5,751 nucleotides of DNA from Solimonas sp041612095 (GTDB taxonomy: Bacteria; Pseudomonadota; Gammaproteobacteria; Nevskiales; Nevskiaceae): contig JBFJJW010000197.1 in assembly GCA_041612095.1 (NCBI GenBank), positions 1-5,751 of the forward strand. Reading direction: 5' to 3'. The notes beneath the pieces are model-generated. The model ran no database searches and was not told the DNA's origin. It saw only the letters and a list, made by a program, of their open reading frames with translations. This document shows positions 1 through 5,751 of this stretch, in pieces; position 1 is the first letter of the stretch; each line of letters starts with the position of its first letter. The position numbers and the translations under genes were made by a program.

Positions 1-195
1 GCCGTAGTCGCTCAGCGGCCAGCCGAAGTGCAGCTGGAAACCCTGGCCATCGTCGGAATCGCGCTGGCTGTCCGGGAACTCATACGAGTACGCGCCCCCG
101 ACGTAGGGGATCTCGAAACCATCGGTCGTTACCGCAAACGCAGAACCACCCCACAACGTGGCTACGGCTGCAGCACACAGCATCTTCTTGCGCAT
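1..195 (-). CDS. Secreted probable outer-membrane beta-barrel protein (OmpA-like), N-terminal fragment
   Basis: The coding frame starts at the ATG at 195-193 and stays open for 65 codons to the window edge, so the gene is partial at its 3' end. Residues 1-21 form a clear Sec signal peptide: basic MRKK, a hydrophobic core, and an AFA cleavage site before VTTDG. The mature part begins DGFEIPYVGGAYSYEF and continues with an acidic turn (DSQRDSDDG) and GFQLHFGWPLSDYG. This aromatic/glycine alternation with polar turns resembles the first strands of an OmpA/OprF-type eight-stranded barrel, so the expected location is the outer membrane. A good Shine-Dalgarno sequence (AGGGGAG, plus-strand 203-209) lies 7 nt before the ATG and supports this start. 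It follows pyrD by 79 bp in the same direction and probably has its own promoter. The signal peptide is certain enough; the OmpA assignment is an inference from style, and a peptidoglycan-binding C-terminal domain cannot be checked here. Confidence 0.72.
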   Translation of the reverse strand, partial: MRKKMLCAAAVATLWGGSAFAVTTDGFEIPYVGGAYSYEFPDSQRDSDDGQGFQLHFGWPLSDYG

Positions 196-238
196 CTCTA
201 AACTCCCCTATCGTGCCTGTTCGGCTTTTGGTGGCCGG

Positions 239-268
239 ACTCTAAAGGATTCATCATGACAGCGGCAA
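239..268 (-). promoter_or_regulatory. Candidate sigma-70 promoter for the outer-membrane protein gene
   Basis: On the minus strand TTGCCG (plus 263-268) is followed after 18 bp by TAGAGT (plus 239-244), each matching four of six consensus bases. It lies in the 79-bp gap between pyrD and the outer-membrane gene and would give a leader of about 40 nt. The match is weak, and the -35 element overlaps the hairpin at the end of pyrD. Confidence 0.25.
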
Positions 269-292
269 CCGCAACTAGATTGCGGCAGCCGC
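262..292 (-). terminator. Hairpin across the pyrD stop codon (possible operon-end structure)
   Basis: Two 13-nt arms (plus 262-274 and 280-292) flank a 5-nt loop that contains the pyrD TAG codon. In the minus-strand transcript the arms pair with a single mismatch and one G-U pair, giving a stable GC-rich stem; on the plus strand there are two mismatches, so the minus-strand RNA is favoured. No T-run follows, so this is not a textbook intrinsic terminator. It may cap the 3' end of the ribA-kinase-pyrD message or act with Rho. Confidence 0.4.
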
Positions 293-1282
293 ACATCCGG
301 CTATCAACGCCGGGCCATGATAAATAAACCCGGTATATATCTGCAGCAGATCAGCGCCGGCCTGCCGTCGCGCACGCGCTGCCTCCGGCGTGGTGATGCC
401 ACCGACGCCAATCAGCGGAAAATCCGTCCCGAGCCGGGCTCTGAGCCCTTTTACGGTCTGTTCGGCCAGCGCGCGCAGCGGCGCGCCGGACAGACCACCG
501 GTCTCCCCGGCGAGCGCGACGCCGTCCAGGCCGGGTCGCGAGACCGTGGTATTGGTTGCAATCAGGCCATCCATCGCCACCTCGCGGGCCACCAGGGCGA
601 TGCTGTCCAGCTGCGCGCCATCCACGTCGGGGGCGATCTTGACCAGCAGGGGCACGCGCTTCCCGTGTTGCTGAGCGAGACGCTCGCGCTCGTCCCGCAA
701 GCGGCACAGCAGGTCCCTGAGCGGTGATTCCGCCTGCAGCTCGCGCAGATTCCTGGTGTTTGGCGATGAAATGTTGACGGTGATGTAGCTGGCCGCCGCA
801 TAGGCCTTGCGCAGGCACAGCAGGTAATCGTCGGCAGCCCGTTCCATCGGCGTATCCGCGTTCTTGCCGATGTTGATACCGAGCACACCGCTGTAATCCG
901 ACTCGGCGACTCGCGCCAACAGGTAATCCACGCCCTTGTTGTTGAACCCAAGACGGTTGATCAGTGCCTGTTGCCGCGGCAGCCGGAACATGCGCGGACG
1001 CGGGTTGCCCGGCTGCGGCCGCGGCGTGACCGTCCCCACTTCAACAAAACCGAAGCCCAGGCGCGACCATGCCTGCAGGCATTCACCGTTCTTGTCGAGC
1101 CCTGCCGCCAGCCCGACGCGATTGCGGAAACGCAGACCCAGCAGGTCGACGGGAGCGTCCACTGCCCTGGCGGCGAACGGCAAGGTGCTGATCCGGGGCA
1201 ATCGCCGGAACGCGGCGAGGGTCAGTTCATGGGCGTGCTCTGCATCAAGCTGAAACAGGGCGTTGCGGGCCAGACGGTACAT
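275..1282 (-). CDS. pyrD: Dihydroorotate dehydrogenase (quinone), class 2
   Basis: This enzyme oxidises dihydroorotate to orotate in the fourth step of pyrimidine synthesis and passes the electrons through FMN to membrane ubiquinone. At 335 residues it is practically the length of E. coli PyrD (336). The N-terminal helical segment typical of class 2, which forms the membrane and quinone entry site, is present (residues 1-40, MYRLARNALFQLDAEHAHEL). FMN-barrel motifs follow in order: NRVGLAAGLDKNGE (54-67), VGTVTPRPQPGNPRPRMFR (82-100), NRLGFNNKG (109-117), GINIGKN (135-141), NISSPNT (170-176) with the class 2 catalytic serine at Ser173, VKIAPD (214-219) with the FMN-contacting lysine, ATNTT (242-246), and the phosphate-binding GVGGI and QIYTGFIY near the C-terminus. 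The ATG at 1282 is preceded by GAGAGAGG at 4-nt spacing and begins exactly where family members begin. It lies 23 bp behind the UbiB-like gene, as the probable last gene of the ribA run. Confidence 0.97.
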   Translation of the reverse strand: MYRLARNALFQLDAEHAHELTLAAFRRLPRISTLPFAARAVDAPVDLLGLRFRNRVGLAAGLDKNGECLQAWSRLGFGFVEVGTVTPRPQPGNPRPRMFRLPRQQALINRLGFNNKGVDYLLARVAESDYSGVLGINIGKNADTPMERAADDYLLCLRKAYAAASYITVNISSPNTRNLRELQAESPLRDLLCRLRDERERLAQQHGKRVPLLVKIAPDVDGAQLDSIALVAREVAMDGLIATNTTVSRPGLDGVALAGETGGLSGAPLRALAEQTVKGLRARLGTDFPLIGVGGITTPEAARARRQAGADLLQIYTGFIYHGPALIAGCAAAAI

Positions 1283-1305
1283 CGCGCCTCTCTCGATATA
1301 TGGGT

Positions 1306-3297
1306 TCAGGAATGGCTCAGCGCCGCGGGCGCCGAGCGTTTTCGCAGCAGCCTCAGCAGCGGCCCCCGCGCTTGCAGCCGTTGCCGCAGACCTTGCGCCT
1401 GCTCCTGCAGCTTGTCCTGCGTGAGCGTCAGCGGCAGACGCGCCAGACCTCGCACCAGATCCAGGGCAAGACGCCCCTTGGGCTCCTGTTCGTAGAGCGA
1501 GCCGAAGCTGCCAGCCGCGGCAAACAGCGCGCGTGACAGGTGCAGATACTCGCGGCGCACGACCAGCCCCATCTGCTGCGTGTTCGACATCAGGTGCAAT
1601 ACGGTCTGCGCGCGTCGATGCAGGCCCGGAAGACCGCCGCGACGCAGCTCGTGTACAAAGTTTCGGCGCGTCAGTGGTGTCACGCCCTTCTTCAGAAGCG
1701 TCTCGTCCAGGGCGGCCCTTAGCTCGGCGCGGCGTGCGCGGTTGGCGTCCGGCTGCGTGCTGATGTCGATCAGCACGTCAGTCAGCAGCTCGGTGTCAGC
1801 AACCACCGCGGCTGCCAGGTAATCCCATACCGAACCCCACCGACCGTCGAGCGGCACGACATTGCCCCAGTCGATCAGATGCAGGGTGCCGTCGCTGCCG
1901 ATCATCACGTTACCGGGATGCAAGTCTCCGTGAATCTCGCGGTGGGCAAACACGTGATAAACCAAGGCGTACAGCAGGCGTTCCGATACCTGTCGCTGAA
2001 AGCGTCGGCGCTCGAAACGCGGCATGCGCGCCAGCGCCCGCGTCAGTCCCGCAGCGTCGGACAGGTACTCCATCTCAAGTATCCGGTGCGTATGCCCATA
2101 CAGTTCGGGCACCCTCCACATCGAAGACTTCAGGCTGCGCTGATAGAAGCGCAGGTGGTTCTGCGCCTCCTGCTCGAAGTCCAGCTCCTCCATGAAGCCG
2201 GCCACGAACTCGTCGACCTGCTCCTGCATCGCCCGCAGGAACGGGGTCAGCTTCGAATGCGGGGCCCAGTATTGCGACGACATGATGGCCAGCCCGAGCA
2301 CCAGCTTTCCGATCACGAACTCGCGATCGATGTTGTGCCGCCCCACCTTGATCACGACCGGGCGCAGTACTTCCTTGCCGTCTTCGAGAAACGGCTTCTT
2401 GGCGAAGTAGACCGAACCGATCGAACCGGACTTCACTGGCCGTGCCGGATCAAAGTCCATGTAGAGCTTGTGCGGCGGCTGGCCGTAGCACTCCACGAAG
2501 GCCGCGACGACCTCCTCCTCGGTCATGGCCGGCACGTCCTCATGGAACACCGAGAGCTCGCGCGCAATCTCCTCGGGCAGGAAATCCGAACTGGCGGCCG
2601 CAGCCTGTGCCATCTTGATGAAGAACGGCCCGAACTCACGCACCATCTGCGCCACGATCTGCGCCTGCGCCCTGAAATCCTTGGGATCCGTCTGGAAGAA
2701 CGGCTTGATGTAGCGCAGCGCACGTATCTGACGACGCACGATCGCAGCGTCATGCCGGACCATGGCCGCCCGCCGCAGGATCTCGCCGAGCTGCCATTGA
2801 TTGAAGCGCCGACCGGCCTTGAGCAGGTTGGCAACCTCGACCAACATCGGCTCGTAGGTGCGTATGACCAGCCGCACCATGTCCAGCGACAGTTCGCCCA
2901 GCCCCTTGAGCTCAGGCGAGGAAAACAGCTCGTTGAAGAACTGCCAGAACTCCTGGACCAGCTGATCCGGTACCGGCACCGGCGAGCGTGCCACCAGTTG
3001 TTCAACGACAAACCGGATCAGATCTTCAGTTGACTGCTCGTTGGGTATCAGCCGCTTCTTGCGCAGATATCCCGTGAGCCGCTCGGTCTGATGCAGGAGC
3101 GGGTGGCGGTACAGCCCCTCGAATGCGCGATCAACCGCAACCGTCAGTTCATCACGCGTGATATCCGACTCGGAAGCCAGCAGCTTGCCCAGCGGCAGCA
3201 GCCCCCGCGAAACGCGATAGGTGGAAACCGTCAGGCCGCCCAGATCGCGAAGCAATCCCGGCGCCTTGCGTGGGTCCTGCGTGCGCGTGCCGGGCAT
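1306..3297 (-). CDS. Divergent ABC1/ADCK/UbiB-family kinase-like protein
   Basis: The 663-residue protein has an ABC1/UbiB atypical kinase core in its middle and an N-terminal mostly helical extension of about 210 residues that I cannot assign. Core motifs in order: GPFFIKMAQ (223-231) followed by SDFLPEEIARELS, the slot of the family KxGQ motif but with Ala for Gly; SGSIGSVYFA (290-299) in place of the usual alanine-rich loop; VVIKV with Lys317; the ELDFEQEA segment (371-378); HGDLHPGN (456-463) with catalytic Asp458 and Asn463; and IDWG (475-478) with metal-binding Asp476 in a DWG rather than DFG. The C-terminus is amphipathic and basic, without the two membrane helices of classical UbiB. 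UbiB/ADCK proteins support ubiquinone biosynthesis or lipid/quinone distribution through ATPase-type activity. The ATG is 8 bp after the ribA stop and has no Shine-Dalgarno, so translation is probably coupled; the next internal Met is residue 140. Family is certain; the substrate is unknown, and it may not be the housekeeping UbiB. Confidence 0.88.
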   Translation of the reverse strand: MPGTRTQDPRKAPGLLRDLGGLTVSTYRVSRGLLPLGKLLASESDITRDELTVAVDRAFEGLYRHPLLHQTERLTGYLRKKRLIPNEQSTEDLIRFVVEQLVARSPVPVPDQLVQEFWQFFNELFSSPELKGLGELSLDMVRLVIRTYEPMLVEVANLLKAGRRFNQWQLGEILRRAAMVRHDAAIVRRQIRALRYIKPFFQTDPKDFRAQAQIVAQMVREFGPFFIKMAQAAAASSDFLPEEIARELSVFHEDVPAMTEEEVVAAFVECYGQPPHKLYMDFDPARPVKSGSIGSVYFAKKPFLEDGKEVLRPVVIKVGRHNIDREFVIGKLVLGLAIMSSQYWAPHSKLTPFLRAMQEQVDEFVAGFMEELDFEQEAQNHLRFYQRSLKSSMWRVPELYGHTHRILEMEYLSDAAGLTRALARMPRFERRRFQRQVSERLLYALVYHVFAHREIHGDLHPGNVMIGSDGTLHLIDWGNVVPLDGRWGSVWDYLAAAVVADTELLTDVLIDISTQPDANRARRAELRAALDETLLKKGVTPLTRRNFVHELRRGGLPGLHRRAQTVLHLMSNTQQMGLVVRREYLHLSRALFAAAGSFGSLYEQEPKGRLALDLVRGLARLPLTLTQDKLQEQAQGLRQRLQARGPLLRLLRKRSAPAALSHS

Positions 3298-3305
3298 GGG
3301 GGCGT

Positions 3306-3920
<615 letters not shown>

Positions 3921-3938
3921 GTCGTTCTCGATGTTCGG

Positions 3939-3953
3939 TCAGGTTCGCCCTGA
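3939..3953 (-). other. Small hairpin in the ribA leader
   Basis: TCAGG and CCTGA arms (5 bp) flank a 5-nt loop about 20 nt upstream of the ribA TTG codon. It might influence initiation at a weak start site, but a stem this short is common by chance. Confidence 0.2.
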
Positions 3954-3980
3954 TCAAAACCCTGAGGTAGCGCATCAACG

Positions 3981-4017
3981 CGACGCGGGGACCGGCAGTT
4001 TACCGGTCCCCGCGTCG
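3981..4017 (-). terminator. Perfect 15-bp GC-rich stem-loop between the FabG-type gene and ribA
   Basis: The arms CGACGCGGGGACCGG (3981-3995) and its exact reverse complement (4003-4017) enclose a 7-nt loop (CAGTTTA). It begins 26 bp beyond the stop codon of the FabG-type gene and ends about 60 bp before the ribA start, the position expected for a terminator. Neither side carries a run of T, so it departs from the classical intrinsic terminator and may act as a U-less terminator, a Rho-assisted 3' end, or a message-stabilising structure. The stem is certain; the role is inferred. Confidence 0.6.
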
Positions 4018-4043
4018 GAATAGCACAGGGCGCTGCCCGAATC

Positions 4044-5465
4044 TCAGGCGCCGAACCAGTTCTGGCCGCAGACGCGCAGCGTCGAGCCATTGACGCCGGC
4101 CGCCGCCGGCGAGGCCAGGAACGCCACCGCCTCGGCGATGTCCTGTGGCAAACCGCCCTGCGACAGCGAGTTGATGCGGCGACCGACTTCGCGTGGCCCC
4201 ATCGGCATCGCCGCCGTCATCGCAGTCTCGATGAAACCCGGGGCAACGGCATTGATACCGCCGCCCCGCTTGGCCATCGTATCCGCCAGCGCGTCTACGT
4301 AGCCGATCACGCCCGCCTTGGTCGCGCCATAGTTGGTCTGCCCGGCGTTGCCACCGATGCCGCCGATCGACGAGATGCAGACGATGCGCGCGCCGTCCTT
4401 GAGGCTCTTCTTCAGCAGGCCCTCATTGATGCGCAGGATCGACGCCAGATTGATGTTCAGCACCATGTCCCAGAAGTGTGGCGGCATGTTGCGCAGCATC
4501 TTGTCGCGGGTGACGCCGGCGTTGTGGACCACGATATCAAGCCCGCCAAAGCGCTCCAGGGTTTCGGCAATGATGCGATCGGCTGCGTCGGGCGCGGTGA
4601 CGTCCAGTGCCAGCCCGACGCCGCCCACCTTGGCCATGGTCTCGCCCAAGCCACCCTCGGCGGAAGGATGATCCATGCCGATGATCTGGGCGCCCTCCCG
4701 GGCCAATACTTCGGAAATCGATGCCCCAATGCCGCGCGCCGCGCCGGTAACCAGTGCGACCTTGCCATTCAGGCTGCCGGCCAGTCTCACGGTGCTGCGG
4801 CCGCCCTTGCCTACCTCCAGAACCTGGCCGGAGACATAGGCCGAATGGCTCGACAGGAAGAAGCGCAGCGGAGCGGCCAGCGCAGCGTCACCTCCGGTCT
4901 GCACTTCCAGCAGATTGGCAGTGCTGCCGTTCTTGCCGACTTCCTTGGCCAGCGAGCGCACAAACCCGCGCAATGCCGTCGACACCGTTTTGCCATTGAC
5001 GTCGCTGCGTGCCTCGGGAGCACGTGACACGATCAGCACGCGCGCGTTGGACGACATGCCGCGCAGGTTCGGCTGGAAGAAGTCATACAGTTCGCGCATC
5101 TGAGCCGGTGACGACAAGCCGCTGGCGTCAAAAACCAGGGCAGCATTCCGGGCCTCGCCGCTGCCGTCGACAGGATTACCGGCCAGGGTCAGCGACGCCG
5201 TTGCCGCCGCCGCTTTCAGGACCGGCAAGCCGGCGTGGTCCGGAACGATGCGCAGTGTGGCCCCCATGGCGCTGAGTTCGCGCAGGAGCGGCTCGCTCAG
5301 ATCGGAGCCGCCGGCGGCACCGACCAGAACCGGCCGGTCAGCCAGCGGCTGCTCCGCCCATGGACCATCGGCGCGCTTGAGCCGCGGCGGCGTCGGCAGG
5401 CCCAGCAGGCTCGCAAAAGATTTGCCGAATGACGAATGAGTGAACTCCAAATAGCGATCGTTCAT
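4044..5465 (-). CDS. High-molecular-weight FabG-type 3-oxoacyl-(ACP/CoA) reductase
   Basis: This is a two-domain short-chain dehydrogenase/reductase that reduces 3-ketoacyl thioesters to 3-hydroxyacyl thioesters with a nicotinamide cofactor. At 473 residues it is about twice ordinary FabG and matches the HMwFabG class (for example mycobacterial FabG4). The C-terminal domain (about 230-473) is a complete SDR: TGAARGIG (240-247), LDVT (287-290), NAG (315-317), Asn339, Ser366, YGATK (Tyr379, Lys383) and VAPGFIET (407-414). The N-terminal domain (about 1-225) looks like a decayed SDR copy: it keeps SDR-like C-terminal text (RGFVRSLAKE, AYVSGQVLEV), but roughly where the Tyr/Lys pair should be it has Gly158 and Ser162. 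It opens NDRYLEFTHSSFGKSFASLLGLP, typical of this class. The ATG at 5465 has AAGGA 10 nt upstream. The gene is divergent from a gene beyond the right edge. ACP versus CoA preference and NADH versus NADPH cannot be settled here. Confidence 0.93.
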   Translation of the reverse strand: MNDRYLEFTHSSFGKSFASLLGLPTPPRLKRADGPWAEQPLADRPVLVGAAGGSDLSEPLLRELSAMGATLRIVPDHAGLPVLKAAAATASLTLAGNPVDGSGEARNAALVFDASGLSSPAQMRELYDFFQPNLRGMSSNARVLIVSRAPEARSDVNGKTVSTALRGFVRSLAKEVGKNGSTANLLEVQTGGDAALAAPLRFFLSSHSAYVSGQVLEVGKGGRSTVRLAGSLNGKVALVTGAARGIGASISEVLAREGAQIIGMDHPSAEGGLGETMAKVGGVGLALDVTAPDAADRIIAETLERFGGLDIVVHNAGVTRDKMLRNMPPHFWDMVLNINLASILRINEGLLKKSLKDGARIVCISSIGGIGGNAGQTNYGATKAGVIGYVDALADTMAKRGGGINAVAPGFIETAMTAAMPMGPREVGRRINSLSQGGLPQDIAEAVAFLASPAAAGVNGSTLRVCGQNWFGA

Positions 5466-5515
5466 CGCGGGGCTGTCCTTAAAATGATTGGGTGAGACAT
5501 CGAATGGATGAGCGC

Positions 5516-5521
5516 ATTATC
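5516..5521 (-). promoter_or_regulatory. Candidate -10 element for the FabG-type gene
   Basis: GATAAT on the minus strand matches five of six -10 consensus bases and lies about 50 bp before the ATG, giving a leader of roughly 45 nt. The hexamer 17 bp further upstream (TAGGCC) is a poor -35, so the promoter may depend on an activator or lie elsewhere. Confidence 0.3.
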
Positions 5522-5529
5522 GCAGTGTC

Positions 5530-5543
5530 AGGCCATCGGGCCT
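5530..5543. promoter_or_regulatory. Short palindrome, possible operator
   Basis: AGGCC-ATCG-GGCCT is a perfect 5-bp inverted repeat lying between the two divergent promoters, across the -35 region expected for the minus-strand gene. A repressor dimer could bind there, but the repeat is short and GC-rich and may be chance. Confidence 0.2.
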
Positions 5544-5580
5544 ATCGCCAGGACCGAAGATCGTCGCGACGCCAGCGCCA

Positions 5581-5609
5581 TTGACGCGCTCAGCGGTCTG
5601 TCAGATAGT
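5581..5609 (+). promoter_or_regulatory. Sigma-70-type promoter for the gene beyond the right edge
   Basis: TTGACG (5581-5586), five of six consensus bases, is followed by exactly 17 bp and GATAGT (5604-5609), four of six. Transcription would start near 5616 and run to the right, giving a leader of at least 135 nt. It is the best promoter match I found in the window. Confidence 0.5.
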
Positions 5610-5735
5610 CGGCACCCGCAAACGGTGAGCTCGCCAGAAGCCGCGCCTTGTGGGCGCTACCTACCGGCCATCGCAGCCGAAACCTGCACCGCGACATTCG
5701 CTTGCAATGCCGGGCACCAATAACCAGATCGATAC

Positions 5736-5748
5736 GGAGAGAGAGGAA
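5736..5748 (+). promoter_or_regulatory. Strong Shine-Dalgarno of an off-window plus-strand gene
   Basis: GGAGAGAGAGGAA is a long purine tract that ends 3 nt before the window edge. A start codon is expected within a few bases past 5751. In mycobacteria the analogous divergent partner of fabG4 is a thiolase (fadA2), so an acetyl-CoA acyltransferase is a reasonable guess, not an observation. Confidence 0.6.
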
Positions 5749-5751
5749 CCC

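Larger units (their letters stand above)
5466..5751. other. Divergent intergenic region
   Basis: These 286 bp separate the minus-strand FabG-type gene from a plus-strand gene presumed to start just past the window. I find a convincing plus-strand promoter, a weak minus-strand -10, a short palindrome between them and a strong Shine-Dalgarno at the right end. A 71-codon plus-strand frame (5508-5723) has no good ribosome site and no recognisable features, so I do not call it a gene. Confidence 0.7.

Noticed and set aside
1879..3033. A 384-codon plus-strand open frame
   Set aside because: It lies entirely antisense to the UbiB-like gene, has no recognisable motif or ribosome site, and its His/Arg/Leu-rich text is typical of a mirror frame in GC-rich coding DNA.
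4027..4038. Tiny GGGC/GCCC hairpin just after the FabG-type stop codon
   Set aside because: A 4-bp stem with a 3-nt loop is expected by chance in GC-rich DNA.
3921..4043. FMN (RFN) riboswitch ahead of ribA
   Set aside because: The gap is only 123 bp, 37 of which are the perfect stem-loop, and I see none of the conserved multi-helix RFN sequence blocks.
4476..5027. A 183-codon plus-strand open frame opposite the FabG-type gene
   Set aside because: It is a mirror frame of a clearly real SDR gene, without a ribosome site or motif.
5508..5723. A 71-codon plus-strand frame in the divergent intergenic region
   Set aside because: It lacks a good Shine-Dalgarno, starts upstream of the best plus-strand promoter, and has no signal peptide, membrane segment or motif. 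A small leader protein cannot be fully excluded.

Overview
The window is GC-rich, compact bacterial chromosome. Almost everything is coded on the minus strand, with no mobile element, RNA gene, CRISPR array or phage sequence that I can see. The gene content is a class 2 quinone-linked dihydroorotate dehydrogenase, a stand-alone GTP cyclohydrolase II, an ABC1/UbiB-type kinase-like protein, a double-domain FabG and a signal-peptide-bearing probable outer-membrane barrel protein. This suggests a Gram-negative, respiring proteobacterium, most likely a gammaproteobacterium near Xanthomonadales/Nevskiales. That placement is inferred from protein style only.

Layout, in minus-strand transcription order (right to left): a 286-bp divergent intergenic region (5466-5751) carries a plausible plus-strand sigma-70 promoter and ends in a strong Shine-Dalgarno tract, so a plus-strand gene should start just beyond the window. 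A 473-residue high-molecular-weight FabG-type ketoreductase occupies 5465-4044. Next comes a 123-bp gap containing a perfect 15-bp stem-loop. Then follows a tight three-gene run: ribA (3920-3306, TTG start), an atypical 663-residue UbiB/ABC1 kinase-like gene (3297-1306, 8 bp after ribA) and pyrD (1282-275, 23 bp after the kinase-like gene). A hairpin overlaps the pyrD stop codon. After 79 bp, the first 65 codons of a secreted, probably OmpA-like outer-membrane protein run off the left edge.

How the genes may work together: RibA commits GTP to riboflavin, hence FMN and FAD. PyrD is an FMN enzyme that passes electrons to membrane quinone. UbiB-type proteins are tied to ubiquinone biosynthesis or distribution. 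The run therefore links flavin supply, quinone supply and a quinone-dependent flavoenzyme, which is suggestive but unproven. The FabG-type gene is probably a separate fatty-acid/acyl-CoA unit paired with the divergent gene beyond the right edge.

The most unusual item is the UbiB-like protein. Its KxGQ motif reads KMAQ, its alanine-rich loop reads SGSIGS, its DFG reads DWG, and it has no C-terminal membrane helices, yet the other kinase-fold residues are intact. I do not see convincing evidence of a wholly new multi-gene system.
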